The notes under the pieces are model-generated. The model worked only from the letters and a program-made list of their open reading frames with translations. It did not search any database and was not told where the DNA came from. A program made the translations under genes and the position numbers. 64,000 nucleotides of DNA, taken from contig NC_080425.1 in the NCBI RefSeq assembly GCF_029873635.1, positions 39,869,390 through 39,933,389 on the forward strand, in the 5' to 3' direction. This DNA is from Malania oleifera. Its lineage: Eukaryota > Streptophyta > Magnoliopsida > Santalales > Ximeniaceae. Shown piece after piece: positions 1 through 10,173 of the stretch. Within the stretch, counting starts at the first letter, position 1. Each line of letters opens with the position of its first letter.

Positions 1-498
1 ATCATATGTCAATGTTTTAGGAATTTGAATTGTACTCACCAGCTTTTGTTAGAAGCATTGTTTTTGAGTGTATTTTCCAGATTCTATTGTATACATGGTT
101 CGGTGTGTGAACCGGTGTGAGAGGAGAGAGCTATATCTCTTGTAAGCAGCAGAGTAGGAGGAAGCTGTGCCTCTTGTAAGCAGCGGATTGTAAGGGAAGC
201 TCCGTCCCACTTTATGGAGCAGGGTTAGTGAATCCTTGAGTGGTTGCTCAAGGCGAGGACGTAGGCCAGGTAGGCTGAACCTCGTAAAATCATGGTTGCA
301 TTCTCTCTTCCCTTATCTTTTTTATTTTCCGCATCGTATTTCAATTTCCAGTTTGCTTGTGTATGTTAAATAATTTCATACCAACTTGATAAGTGACTAG
401 TTAAACTTAGATATAGGGATTGATTGGTAAATAGGTTTCAAAGAATTTTTTAAAATACCCAATTCACCCCCCCTCTTGGGATTACACCTTAATCAACA
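1..498 (+). repeat. 5' LTR (3' part) of Sirevirus-like Copia, family A
   Basis: The window opens inside this LTR. The end is fixed by the terminal ATCAACA at 492-498 followed two bases later by a Met-tRNA primer site. It contains the Sirevirus-type R/U5 block GGCGAGGACGTAGGC ... GAACCTCGTAAAA (about 261-290) and the U5 tail CCCCCCTCTTGGGATTACA. The same blocks recur at 42400-42923 and, inverted, at 43905-44480, which defines family A. U3 and the promoter lie outside the window. Confidence 0.88.
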
Positions 499-515
499 TT
501 TGGTATCAGAGCGGG
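499..515 (+). other. Primer binding site (initiator Met tRNA)
   Basis: TGGTATCAGAGC at 501-512 is the canonical plant Copia primer site complementary to the 3' end of initiator Met tRNA. It starts two bases after the LTR end and sets the direction of the element as plus. Confidence 0.93.
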
Positions 516-553
516 TGTACATAGACGTAATTGTTAATTTGTAAAAAGATCAC

Positions 554-1830
554 ATGGATTATTTTGGTGTATCCCCAATTGGTGTGAAACAAATCTCTAC
601 AAGACCTCCAATGTTTTATGGTGAAAATTTCACCGAGTGGAAAATGAGAATGACAATTTTTATAAAATCCATGGATTGGAGAACTTGGAGAGCAATTGAT
701 CAAGGAAACCTTGTTCCTATGAAAACTTTTGATAATGTTGAAATCCCTAAATCTGAATATGAACTGAATGAGAATGACATGAAATTAATGCAAATAAATT
801 TTAGCGCTATGAACATTCTATTGCTTGGCTTAGATACTAATGTTTTTCATGAAATCAAGTCATGTCAAAGTGCTAAGGAGATATGGGAAGAACTCGATAG
901 GAGATTTGGAGAGACCAAAGGAAAGAAGGCCTTTACTTGGGAAGATCCATACTCAAATGATAAGGTAGTAGAGAAATGTGGCCTTGTTGCATTGGTTGAT
1001 GAAGAGGTATACTCTACTCATTTTACTTCTTATTCAAATTCTCAAAATGATTCATGCAATGACTGTGATACATCATGTGATACTTCTAGTAGTGAATATT
1101 GTGATGAATCTGATAATGATAACATGCCATCTTATGAAGAAGTACAACAAGGACTTGCTAAAGTTCTTAAAATGCTAACAAGGATGACCAACAAGAAAAT
1201 AATGTTGGAAAGAGAAAATAAAGACTTAGAAAAACAGTTAGTGGATCTGTGTGAGTCTCAAACTTCTTGGAAAAAAGAAAAGACTGAAAAGGATTTAGAA
1301 ATTATGAAATTAGAAAACAAGAACGATATGATGGCAAAAGAGCTAAAAGAGTTAAAATCTAAGATTTTGAGTGATAATGTAAAAGATCTTAAAATCTTTG
1401 AACTTGAATGCAAAGCAAACAAAGTGACTAATGAATTGGTAAAATTACAAGATGTTTTCCAAGGCTTAAAGAATCCAAAATTTCAAGACCTAGAAAGAAA
1501 GATAGAGGATCAAGTTAAGATCATCTACACATTCACTAAGGGAAAAGAAAATTTTGACAAACTCTTAGGTTCCCAAAAATGACCTTAGACAAAGAAGGTA
1601 TAGGTTACAATGGAATTGAAAATAGAAGAAGAAAGAATCGATACATGGGGTATTTTGTTAAAGAGTCAAAATTCTATGCTGGTACCTCCTACGGTCTGTA
1701 TACTCACACGACCTGCGCATTATGTAAAAATAAGGGACACATTAAATTTGATTGTCCGTTTAAAAGGAAAGGTGTTAAAACGAAACAAGTGTGGAAAATA
1801 AAAGAAAATTGTGATTTCACACATAAATAA
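554..1830 (+). pseudogene. gag: gag of non-autonomous family A Sirevirus, split into two frames
   Basis: Structural nucleocapsid precursor of a Copia element. ORF 554-1582 (342 aa) opens with a Sirevirus/Copia gag N-terminus (STRPPMFYGENFTEWKMRM about residue 17-35, then EIWEELDRRFGE about 108-119). It then jumps to a Ser/Asp-rich segment and a long Lys/Glu coiled coil (about 205-320). The middle of the usual UBN2 core, present in the related gag at 38991-39917, is absent. A -1 overlapping ORF 1579-1830 (83 aa, ATGA overlap) continues the protein with a zinc knuckle: C46, C49, H54, C59 in CALCKNKGHIKFDC. No protease, integrase or RT follows, so the element could move only with help in trans. 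The frame change may be a mutation or a programmed shift; I favour mutation. Confidence 0.85.
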
Positions 1831-2190
1831 AATAAAAATTGAATTGTTGGCCAAAATTGTAGGATGTCTTTTTACAAGGCTTAACTTAATGAGACATATA
1901 GAAAATATAAAATCTGAGCTTATCATATAAGTGCCTTGATATTATGTACTACATGCCTACTTGGCTACATGTGATGTGATGATATGATGTATGTTACATG
2001 TGTATTAATTGACCTGACTTGATGTTGAAAAGCATGGTTCACAATGTTAAAAATTGAGAATGAGAATATTGAACTTAAGCATAAATTTTTGATATAAGGA
2101 AAATTCTTGAAGCATTATATAATAAGGGAAATAAGTTAGAGAGGTTCAAATCAAAGAAATAAGGAAAATTCAGAAGTTGAAGCACTTCAA
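1831..2190 (+). other. Non-coding spacer after gag
   Basis: AT-rich sequence with no ORF and no recognisable pol remnant. In an autonomous Sirevirus about 4 kb of pol would lie here, so pol appears to have been lost between gag and the internal motif array. Confidence 0.6.
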
Positions 2191-2194
2191 TTGA

Positions 2195-2360
2195 CTGAGC
2201 TGACATCCTCAGGCTCCTACATGTACCTCAGGTGCCTAAGCCTCAAACCTCAGGCGACCGAACAACTCCTGTCTGTTGAAATTTCACCTAGGAAATTCTT
2301 CAGGCGCCTACACTTATTCTCAGGTGCCTGAAGTCACGGAGTTCTTTTATTTAAAACACA
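2195..2360 (+). promoter_or_regulatory. Internal palindromic-motif array and TATA-like element upstream of second ORF
   Basis: At least six diverged copies of a motif resembling CTTCAGGCGCCTGAAG lie at about 2203-2340 (for example CCTCAGGTGCCTAAG, CCTCAGGCGACCGAAC, CTTCAGGCGCCTACAC, CTCAGGTGCCTGAAG). They are followed at about 2347-2358 by TTTATTTAAAAC, a plausible TATA element, about 190 bp before the second ORF. The same motif type occurs in this element's own 3' LTR at 4688-4885. A promoter role is inference. Confidence 0.5.
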
Positions 2361-2542
2361 TGAAACCATATTTCAGTTATACTCTAGGCTCCTAAACTAA
2401 GACTCTCCACTTACCCGAAGTGCCAAACGTCTTACCCCCTTTCAATTTCCAGTGATAAAATCTTAGATTTCAAGCCTCCAAGTTCGATTATACATACTCT
2501 AGGGTTTGAAAGGAACCTTTTGCTACTCAAGGAAACCTCATA

Positions 2543-3541
2543 ATGCCTCAAACTAAGCAAACGACTAGTCGTGGTTCATCCTCTGGTAAAGATGACCCAA
2601 ATATTGAACAATGGTTGGTATCTTCTCAATCTAAACATCGGTATAAAACTAGACTCCTTACAGTTGAACCAATCTTTGGTAAGATACTTGACCTCCAGTT
2701 CTTCAAACCTGAATTTCCTGAGATTTTATCCTTGTTCCAAAACATTGGCTGGAAAAACTTCATTGAGTATCAAGCAAAGGGGACCTTTCCTAACTTAATA
2801 AAAATTTTCTATGCAAACATGACTCTTGAAGAAAATTCTTTTTCAACGGAGGTGAAGGGTAAGAATATAGTGCTTTCTCTTGAATCTTTAGCATCTATTC
2901 TAAATGTCTCTCCTGGAAATTTTGAATGTCCAACATTAGGTCAATCATGGATGCTTCAACAAAATTTTACACTTGAGGAATTTTTGCCATTGGTCATGGA
3001 GAATGGACCAACTTACTTTGGGAATCCACCATTGTATAAGCAACTAAACCTCAAAGCACAAATTCTCCAAAAAATTATCACCAACAACATTCTACCACAA
3101 GCTAGATCCTACGACCATCTTTCGTATGCCGATTGTTTTGTTACGTGGTGTTTGTTAAAAGGAAAGAAACTTGATTTAACTAGCCTTATCAGAAAATGGA
3201 TGTGGGCAAAGCTTGATGCATCTCGAATTACGCTTCCTTACGGTGGAGCTCTCAGTCTTCTTTTTTCAAAATTAAGTGTTGCCTCACCGATAAACCTGTT
3301 CATCAAGAGGACTAGATATGAACTCTTCACCTCAACTACTCTCAAACAGATGGGATATGAAAAACGGAATCAGGAGTGGTTCTTGAAAGGGGGAAGACAA
3401 CGAAGAGTAGCTACTGCACCTCCTATTTCACCTTGGACTCAGCCACAAGAATCTGTAATTGAAACTCCTTTTTGGTTCATGCCATTCTATAATGAATTCA
3501 CATCTTTTAGTCAAGATATGCGTGATGTCTTAAATCCATAG
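2543..3541 (+). CDS. Second ORF of family A element, putative plant transposon protein domain
   Basis: An intact 332-aa ORF starting at the first ATG after a non-coding leader. The N-terminus (about 1-35) is Ser/Gln-rich. The core (about 45-260) resembles the plant transposon protein family known as Transposase_32 (PF20167): LGW-type IGWKNFIEYQ near 68-77, FPNLIKIFYANM near 82-93, RSYDHLSYADCFVTWCLLKGKKLDLTSL near 190-217 and LPYGGALSLLF near 233-243. No DDE catalytic triad is evident and the biochemical function is unknown. The C-terminal block TTLKQMGYEKRN...WF...PFYNEFTSFS matches a remnant at 31715-32130 (minus) in the family B element. It is one of very few undamaged ORFs in the window. 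The family assignment is from memory of the family's look and needs an HMM search. Confidence 0.75.
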   Translation: MPQTKQTTSRGSSSGKDDPNIEQWLVSSQSKHRYKTRLLTVEPIFGKILDLQFFKPEFPEILSLFQNIGWKNFIEYQAKGTFPNLIKIFYANMTLEENSFSTEVKGKNIVLSLESLASILNVSPGNFECPTLGQSWMLQQNFTLEEFLPLVMENGPTYFGNPPLYKQLNLKAQILQKIITNNILPQARSYDHLSYADCFVTWCLLKGKKLDLTSLIRKWMWAKLDASRITLPYGGALSLLFSKLSVASPINLFIKRTRYELFTSTTLKQMGYEKRNQEWFLKGGRQRRVATAPPISPWTQPQESVIETPFWFMPFYNEFTSFSQDMRDVLNP

Positions 3542-3547
3542 ATCAGC

Positions 3548-3594
3548 AAGAAGAAGAAGAAGAAGAAGAAGAAGAAGAAGAAGAAGAAGAAGAA
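3548..3594 (+). repeat. (AAG)n microsatellite, probable decayed acidic tail of second ORF
   Basis: About 15 AAG/GAA units begin six bases after the stop of the second ORF. In the frame CAG CAA GAA GAA the tract reads QQEEEE and continues as LSNPKEKELLKTVTLTRM, whereas the ORF's own frame would read poly-Lys. The related family B remnant ends in an acidic run, so the tract may once have encoded the C-terminal tail. Confidence 0.7.
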
Positions 3595-4224
3595 CTTAGC
3601 AATCCAAAGGAAAAAGAATTGCTGAAGACAGTGACACTGACTAGGATGCATAGACGTTAGATGATTTTTTTTTGCTACTTAATATGTTACACATGCTTAA
3701 AATTCTGACTATCATTTGTTTTTGTTTTTGTAAAAGGAAAAGTATGTGTGAGCAAAGACTACGAGTCTTTCTAGGTATTTGGTTCTGGCTTTGAAGTTCT
3801 AAAACTTTGAAATGTTTTGTTATCTGGTTGATGTATTGCAAGTTCTATTGTTAATGATAAATTTGCAAAACTTTGAAACTTCTGAACTTTAAGAGAAACT
3901 TTTGAAGTATGCTAATTATAAGGGGGAGTGTTAAAGATTTAATACTTGGTTCCCCAAATGCATATATTTCCTTGCTTTTTGAATTCAAATTATGCACCTT
4001 TTTGTAAATGTCAAAAGGGGGGAGAAAGTTTTGGAAGCAAAAATAATAAAATGGATTCAAATAATAATATCACATTTATCATGAGCATATTTCATATCTC
4101 ATTTGGATTCGAGCTAAATATTGTGTATATGAATATGAGCATATTGCCATTTGATGCATTAATTGAGGGGGAGCCTTGTTAGCCGTAACCCATTATATAT
4201 TTTTGCTCATGCATTTGTCATCAT
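3595..4224 (+). other. Sirevirus 3' non-coding region with multiple polypurine tracts
   Basis: No gene. It holds three AGGGGGAG-like tracts (3921-3929, 4017-4026, 4166-4173) spaced through AT-rich DNA before the terminal tract. Repeated polypurine tracts ahead of the 3' LTR are a recognised Sirevirus trait. Confidence 0.7.
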
Positions 4225-4239
4225 AAAAAAGGGGGAGAT
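4225..4239 (+). other. Terminal polypurine tract
   Basis: AAAAAAGGGGGAGAT directly abuts the LTR start TGTTGAC, as expected for the plus-strand primer. The same arrangement occurs at 28264-28278. Confidence 0.88.
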
Positions 4240-5060
4240 TGTTGACTCTATGAGTCCAATCTGATTTTTGATAATAAAAAATCACTTGATATTTGATCTG
4301 TGCATTGAGTTTGTGAATAGGACTTACATTGAGCATGTAAGGAAAGATAACGGGTCATGGACGCCATAAAGAAAAGCTAATACATATTAGAAAGTACCAT
4401 GGAACTCAAAGAGTATGAGAATCAAGATGCAAGTGGCAAAATTCAAGAATGTCTTGGGAATGGGTATTTAGAATTCATGTACCTACATTTTCGTATGTTT
4501 TATCTTGAGGCTCAATACAACTTAGAATGATTTTAGGATTCATGCATTTCATGTACATCATTAGAGTACTTACATGGGCTTAGAAATGTGTTTAAAATAA
4601 TGGAAAACTTGTTTTATAAAAGACCCAAGCAAAGAATTAAAGTAGAATTTTAAACTGGAAATGAATATGTGTGAAAGAGGGGACTTCGGTAGCCTGAAGT
4701 TATCCTCAGGTGCCTGAAGAATTTCTTCAGTAGCCTGAACATTAAGTTCGGTAGCCTGAAGAATTAAATGGAAAATACAGAACTTGTGAGAGGTACCTCG
4801 GTCGCCTGACATTGGAACCTCAGGCGCTTGAAGTTGACACTTCAGGAGCCTGAAGTCGAGTTCGGTTGCCTGAACTCACGGGAAAGCCTAAAAATCAGTT
4901 CTTTATTAAAAAGACGCGCGAGGACTCTTATTGATCCAACGGCTGAGATCAATCCTAAGGGTCATATACTATATATTATGAATATCTAAACAAAAAAATT
5001 TTCTATTTTTCAGGTTATTTTTCAAAAATACTTTGCTCTTTTGCTTTGTTTCTTTATAAA
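4240..5060 (+). repeat. 3' LTR (5' part) of family A element, truncated
   Basis: Starts TGTTGACTCTATGAGTCC after the polypurine tract and matches LTR starts at 28279 and 63322. It includes a motif array at 4688-4885. The U5 half seen at 1-498 is missing. The sequence runs into an inverted family B LTR end near 5065. The junction is placed by eye and could be off by about 40 bp. Confidence 0.75.
4688..4885 (+). promoter_or_regulatory. LTR palindromic-motif array (CTTCAGGCGCCTGAAG type)
   Basis: About nine diverged copies: TTCGGTAGCCTGAAG, CCTCAGGTGCCTGAAG, CTTCAGTAGCCTGAAC, TTCGGTAGCCTGAAG, CTCGGTCGCCTGACA, CCTCAGGCGCTTGAAG, CTTCAGGAGCCTGAAG, TTCGGTTGCCTGAAC. The consensus is close to self-complementary. 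It lies in U3, where Sireviruses are known to carry palindromes. Confidence 0.7.
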
Positions 5061-5064
5061 AAAT

Positions 5065-5483
5065 ATATTTTTCAAGGTTTTAAAACAAGGTTTCAAAGTC
5101 CAAGACAAACCCTAAAGTGCTTCAAACCATTTCACATGATATTTGAATATGAAGTACTTACAAAGTTCATCCTAAAACCTTAAATACTCTAAGCTTGAAG
5201 TCTTTATGGTGTCTCTACTTTGAGTCCTCTCAGACTTGAGCTTGAGTCAGCTTTAAGATTTCCACAAGCTTTGATCATTTTGGTTCACTTGAGCTTCCTT
5301 TGGATCACTTTGAAGATAAGTGTGGCTTTATGGTCCTTGGTGATCTTTGAACTTGCATTTCCTTTGACCTTTTGAACTTTGTTAATTAAGCATTCTTGAA
5401 ACATAATCACTTAACAACACATATTAAATCAACCTTTATTTGTTATCACCAAAACGAGATTCGAAAGCCATGTTAGGTCAACA
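5065..5483 (-). repeat. Family B Sirevirus LTR end fragment, inverted
   Basis: The last bases (about 5440-5483, ending GTTAGGTCAACA) are the reverse complement of the family B LTR start at 60288 (TGTTGGCCTAACATGAC). The upstream text, with its Ser/Leu-like CTTGAGCTT and TTGATCACTT phrases, matches 41470-41798. Only about 420 bp of the ~1.8-kb LTR remains, fused to the broken family A LTR. Confidence 0.78.
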
Positions 5484-7220
5484 CAGGTATTTTCTATTTT
5501 TACTTCAGTGGGGACACTGAAGTCTTTAGTTGGGGGTTATGGGGTTAGGAAGGCACTATACGTAGCATCTAGGGCACAAATATGACATGTTTTTAAATTT
5601 TTAGTGAACAATGTATGCAGTATGCCATGATAACACACTTTATGCCCTTTACATACTTTTATATAACATTTGTGTTACAATTTCAAGATGTATCTTGTAA
5701 ATGACTTGATTATGCTCACCAACAATGAAGTGATTTGTTTATGCATAGTTTCATAAGGTATAGTTAGTGTTCCTGTTTGGCAACTCAATGAGGGTTGATT
5801 AGGGGTTCATTCGCTTTAATGTTGTTATATAAGTTTTAGTATTTACATAGTGTATTACAAGGTTGAGTCAACACTTTCACATGATTTGTTTCACTTAGGT
5901 GTCCTTGTGAGCACTGAGAGAACAACTGTGGTGACTATGACACCTTGTGAGGATTTTGTTGAGTCCTTTGTTTTTTGTGAGAGTCATTTACATAAACTCT
6001 GAGTTCATGAAACTCAACCTTTCCTCACCAGATGTTCTTTATATGCTAGTATTGATATTTGAGTTGCTAGCCTAAAGGTGATGTCTAGTGGGAAGATATA
6101 AACCTAGGTCTTGTAGCCTACTCAAGACGTGAGTATTAAGCCACCCCTAGAGATGAGCATAATTCATGAACTTTATTTTTGAGTTTAGTTCCCCATCGGT
6201 AGCACGAAGACAATATAAGTTGTAATGATTGTCCTAACTGGCCATGAAAAAGAAAAAAAAAAAAAGAAAAAGAAGAATGAGTAGAAAGGAAAGAAAAAGA
6301 CAAAATGAGAAAAGCACGTAGATATCTGCTCCAAAATGAAAAAAGAAAAAAAAAAGAAAATGGCCAAGCTAGGGACACAACACATCACATTTTTGCACAT
6401 ATGAAGCTTATTCAGGTGTTCCAGTGCATATGTATGGATTCATAAATTAGTTTATGAATTATCAATCTAAGGTGGTCTTGGTAGGATGTGGCGAGTAGGT
6501 GAGAAGGCGCTAGGGTGAAGGACCTGAAACTTCGTTATTACGCTGGATTCCATTCTTATGAGGATTAGTTCACTTCATTTTCATTGTTGGTTCTTTGATG
6601 TATGTGAGATGTTTGATCATGTATGTTTTTCCTCACATACAAGAGTGAACCCCTTTTTCATGAGTGTTTTTGAGAGTGTACCGGTGAGGCCGAGTTAAGA
6701 CAACCGTTTTGTAGGTATCCAAGGATGACTCGAGTGGGATGAATCATTCACTTTACATATGCCTTATGACTGTGCTTGTTTATACTCATATTTATATGAT
6801 GATATTAACTCTAAATTGGAATTATTGATTGACTCTCTAAGGGTTATGATTTTCTTAATAGTTGTATCTTGTTGAGACATGTATGAGTGATTTGTTCCAG
6901 AGTTGTCTTTATAATGGAGTTATTTCTCAAGGAGCATGATGGTAATAATGGCATGTATGTATATGTGAAATGGCATAGTTGTGCTACTTATTGATTTTAA
7001 TTGACATTCACTTGGATAGGTGTTTGTGGGTATCGCACTAGAAACCCTCACGAGACTATAACTCATCCACTAGAGCCACCTATGGGTTTAAAGCCTTGTT
7101 GCATATAGTAAATGCAATCGTGTTTCCCACGAAAGAGGAGGTAGATAAGAGTTTGTTTATCTTTTGTAGGTTTTTTAGTTTTTCTTTACTCGAGGACTAG
7201 CAAAGTGTAAGTTGGGGTTG
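5484..7220 (+). mobile_element. Athila-type Gypsy, 3' untranslated region of first copy
   Basis: Non-coding. From about 5510 it is collinear with 16183-17870 of the second copy (both begin near TTCAGT.GGACACTGAAGT and end GAGGACTAGCAAA...AAGTTGGGG). It includes an A/G-rich block at 6245-6365. Short ORFs here are low-complexity shadows. Polypurine tract AAGTTGGGGTTG at 7209-7220 precedes the LTR. Confidence 0.78.
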
Positions 7221-8766
7221 TGATGTGTTCCTAAAATGTACTATTTGGGCCCTCATTTACTTATGCTTCATTCTCATTTTTCTGGTAATTATCCTTTTTT
7301 ATCTTAGTTTAGAGTTAGAGCTGAAACTGAGGAGTTAAGCAATGCAAGAAGCCGAGGAAGCAATTGGGAAGCACAAGGCTCGACCAGGTCTCCAAGGTCT
7401 CAGTCCATCCAAAGCAATATGACCCTGCTTGACCATATGGTGTGACCAGGCCATCACAAAGGGTGACTAGGTCGTGGAATGAAGACTCCAAAATTCTGAC
7501 TAAACCAGAGATACCGAGAGCTTCGACCAAGGGCGTGACCAAGAGGCATTGGGGTGTGCAACTTGGTTGAGGAATGTTTCAGTTGAACCCTAGATTTTCT
7601 AGAATGTCTACACCAAGGCGCGACCGGGGGAACCTATGGTGTGACTAGGTCGACTGCCTTTGTGTTCAAAAATCTGCTGCGCAAGATTCAGGTGAAACTT
7701 TCCTAATTTGAATTCAATCGCTTGTAAACCCTCTTGGGTATAAAATCAAACTTTGAATAGGTGATTAGGGTTTCCTTTTGGTTCCTCCTTGGTTAGTGAT
7801 AGACCTTGAGTGCCAATTGGAGCAATATAGATTAGTTTTATTGCTTTCTTTAATTTCAAGTTGTAATCTAAAATGGTGGTTGCCCGTAGTTTTTCTTTGG
7901 TTTGTGACAAACTCAAGAATGTTGTTGGGTTGCTGCTAGAGTAGTGGTAGTGTAGTTTGGTTTTCCTTTGATTTCTCTTTGGTTAGTGATAGACCTCGAG
8001 GTTCATTGGATGCCATTAGATTAGATTTCAATACCCTTGTCAATTTATTGCTTTGTTTACATTCAAGTGCAATTTCAATTAAAGTCATGTTTTCAATTTC
8101 ATATTTCAATACCTTGTCTTTATTTTCATGCACCATGAGTAGCTAGTTTAGTTTGATTCTCTGGTTGTGATGAAACCCTAGGCTAAGAATGACATAGCTA
8201 GGATTCAGGAAATTGTGTATAATAGGGTTGGTGCTATAATGTAATCGACGTTCGTTGGATAGGGTATACTCCGTCTCCCAATCGTGCTTCAGACAATTGG
8301 TGCAACCTTGCTACCCTATGCCACTCAAGTGGATTACACTAAAATGGAATTCACATTCGTTGGATAAGGTATACTCCCTTCTCCTGATCCTGCTTCAGAC
8401 GATTGGTGCGAACCTTGCTACCCTATGCCACTCGAGTGAATGACTTATATTTGACACCTTATTATAGGAGAATTGACCGAACCTAGTTATAGCTCAGTAA
8501 AGACTAGGGTGGATTCATAACTAGGGAATCACCTTTCCATAATTACTTCAATTTATTTTAATTGCTTTCTTAGTTTAGTAAACAAACCAAAATTCCATCT
8601 TTTCATTCTTGTTCATGAGAAGTTCACTATTTTAAAAATTAGTGCACTGCCGCACTAGAGTCCCTCCAACCGATGCCCAACTCACTCCTCGTTCTACTGA
8701 ACTTGGGATTAGTTAGGTTATAAATATTATTTTTGGTAGTTAAGGACCCAAGCCTTAGCGAGCCCA
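7221..8766 (+). repeat. Athila-type LTR, first copy
   Basis: Starts TGATGTGTTCCTAAAATG after a polypurine tract and is collinear with LTRs at 8768 and 17871. U3 carries a GCGACCAGGTCG-type array (7375-7660) and a TATA box TATAAAAT at 7739-7746. Two diverged blocks reading GGATA(G/A)GGTATACTCC near 8260 and 8365 show a local duplication of about 105 bp. The end is placed at CCCA (8763-8766) because the next LTR begins at 8768. Confidence 0.8.
7375..7660 (+). promoter_or_regulatory. Motif array and TATA of Athila LTR, copy 1
   Basis: Copies include GGCTCGACCAGGTC, GGTGTGACCAGGCC, GGTGACTAGGTCG, AGGGCGTGACCAAG, AGGCGCGACCGGG and GGTGTGACTAGGTCGA. The core GCGACC..GGTCG pairs with itself. It ends about 80 bp before TATAAAAT at 7739. 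Confidence 0.65.
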
Positions 8767-8767
8767 T

Positions 8768-10100
8768 TGATGTGTCCCTAAAATGCACTATTTTAACCCC
8801 CCATTTACTTATGTTTTTTCCTAATTTATCTTGTATTTACCCTTTTTTATCATAATTCAGAGCTATAAATGGTTTGTTCATGTTTCAGGAAAATGAAGTT
8901 AAAACCAAGGATTTAAGCAATGTAAGAAGCCAAGGGAGAAATTAAGAAGCACAAGGCTCAACCAATTGCATAACCAAGTCCCCAAAGCCTTAGTTCATCA
9001 AAGAAAACAAGACCTTTCTTGACCATGTGGTACAAACAGCAAGCACAAGGAGTGACCAAGTCACAGAAGGAAGGCTCCTAGGTTTAGAGTGAAATTGAGA
9101 TGCTGAGAGGTTCAACCATTGGCGCAACCAAGTGATCCTGAGGGGTGACTAGGTCGGCTGAACAGAGACTGACTAAAGTTGAGATCTCGAGAGTTTTGAC
9201 TAGTGGCACGACTAGGAGACATATAGGCATGACCAGGTCAAGAAAGCCTGAAGTTTGAACCCTAGAATTCCCGCGAGTCTTGACCAAGGCGTGACTAGGG
9301 AAAGAACATGGTGCGACTAGGTCGCCAGGCACGAGCCCAACAATCTTCTTCATGAGATTTTTTGCAAAAAAGATTCTTGATTTGAATTCAAATGCTTGTA
9401 AACCCTTTTAGGTATAAAACCTAACTTCGAATATATGATTAAGGTTCCCCTTTGACCCTTCTTTTGTTAGTGATAGATCTAAAGAGTCTTTGGGTGCCAC
9501 TTAGATTAGATTTACTACTTTCCTTTCAATTTCATGTCTGGTTTAGATTCTGATTCTGCAAAGGCCTGTAACAACCTTTGAGTTCTGGGCGCTGCTGCAT
9601 AGATAGTTGGTCTTTGATTGTAATCCTGATCACTAGTGACAGGCCTACGAGTAGTAATTGAAGACATTTTCAATACATGCTTCTTTATTCTGCTTTGATT
9701 TAAATTTTGCACTTTTAATACCTTTTATTTAATTTCCATGCACTTTTACTTCTCTGATTGTGATGAAACCCTAGGGGATAGGATAGCATAGCTAGGGATT
9801 TAGTCATTTATACGTAAGAGGTTACAATTCCTATAGGGTGTTCTCATGCTTACTAGATAGGGTATAGCCTGGTTCGCGATCGTGCTCTGAACGATTGGTG
9901 CACCTTCGCTACCCTATGCCACTCGAATGGTTCACTTTACCATCTAATTTAGTATGGATAGCTAACTGAACATATTTATCGCGAATGGCATCCTAAGCTG
10001 GACAACTGCACTGAGTCCCTGAAGTTCAAAACCCGAGTCACTCCTTGTTCTAGTGAACTTGGGTGTAAACCAATTTATAGTTTAAAGTAATACATGTTTT
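8768..10100 (+). repeat. Athila-type 5' LTR of second copy
   Basis: Starts TGATGTGTCCCTAAAATG directly after the preceding LTR, with one intervening base. It is collinear with 17871-19351 through the array (8955-9335), TATAAAA (9413-9419) and the GGATAGGGTATA...CTACCC block. It lacks about 150 bp near 10000 that the other copies have, and its last ~50 bp differ, so the LTR end and primer site are not clear. The end coordinate is approximate. Confidence 0.78.
8955..9335 (+). promoter_or_regulatory. Motif array of Athila 5' LTR, copy 2
   Basis: Diverged GCGACCAGGTCG-type units such as GGGGTGACTAGGTCGG, GGCATGACCAGGTC, AAGGCGTGACTAGGG and GGTGCGACTAGGTCG. Many CG positions have become TG or CA, as expected from deamination of methylated cytosine. 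Confidence 0.62.
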
Positions 10101-10173
10101 GTTTTTCTTTATTTTCTTTTGTTTTTAATTTTTGTTTGATATTTGAAGTCTTGATTGTGAGCTACATGTGTAT

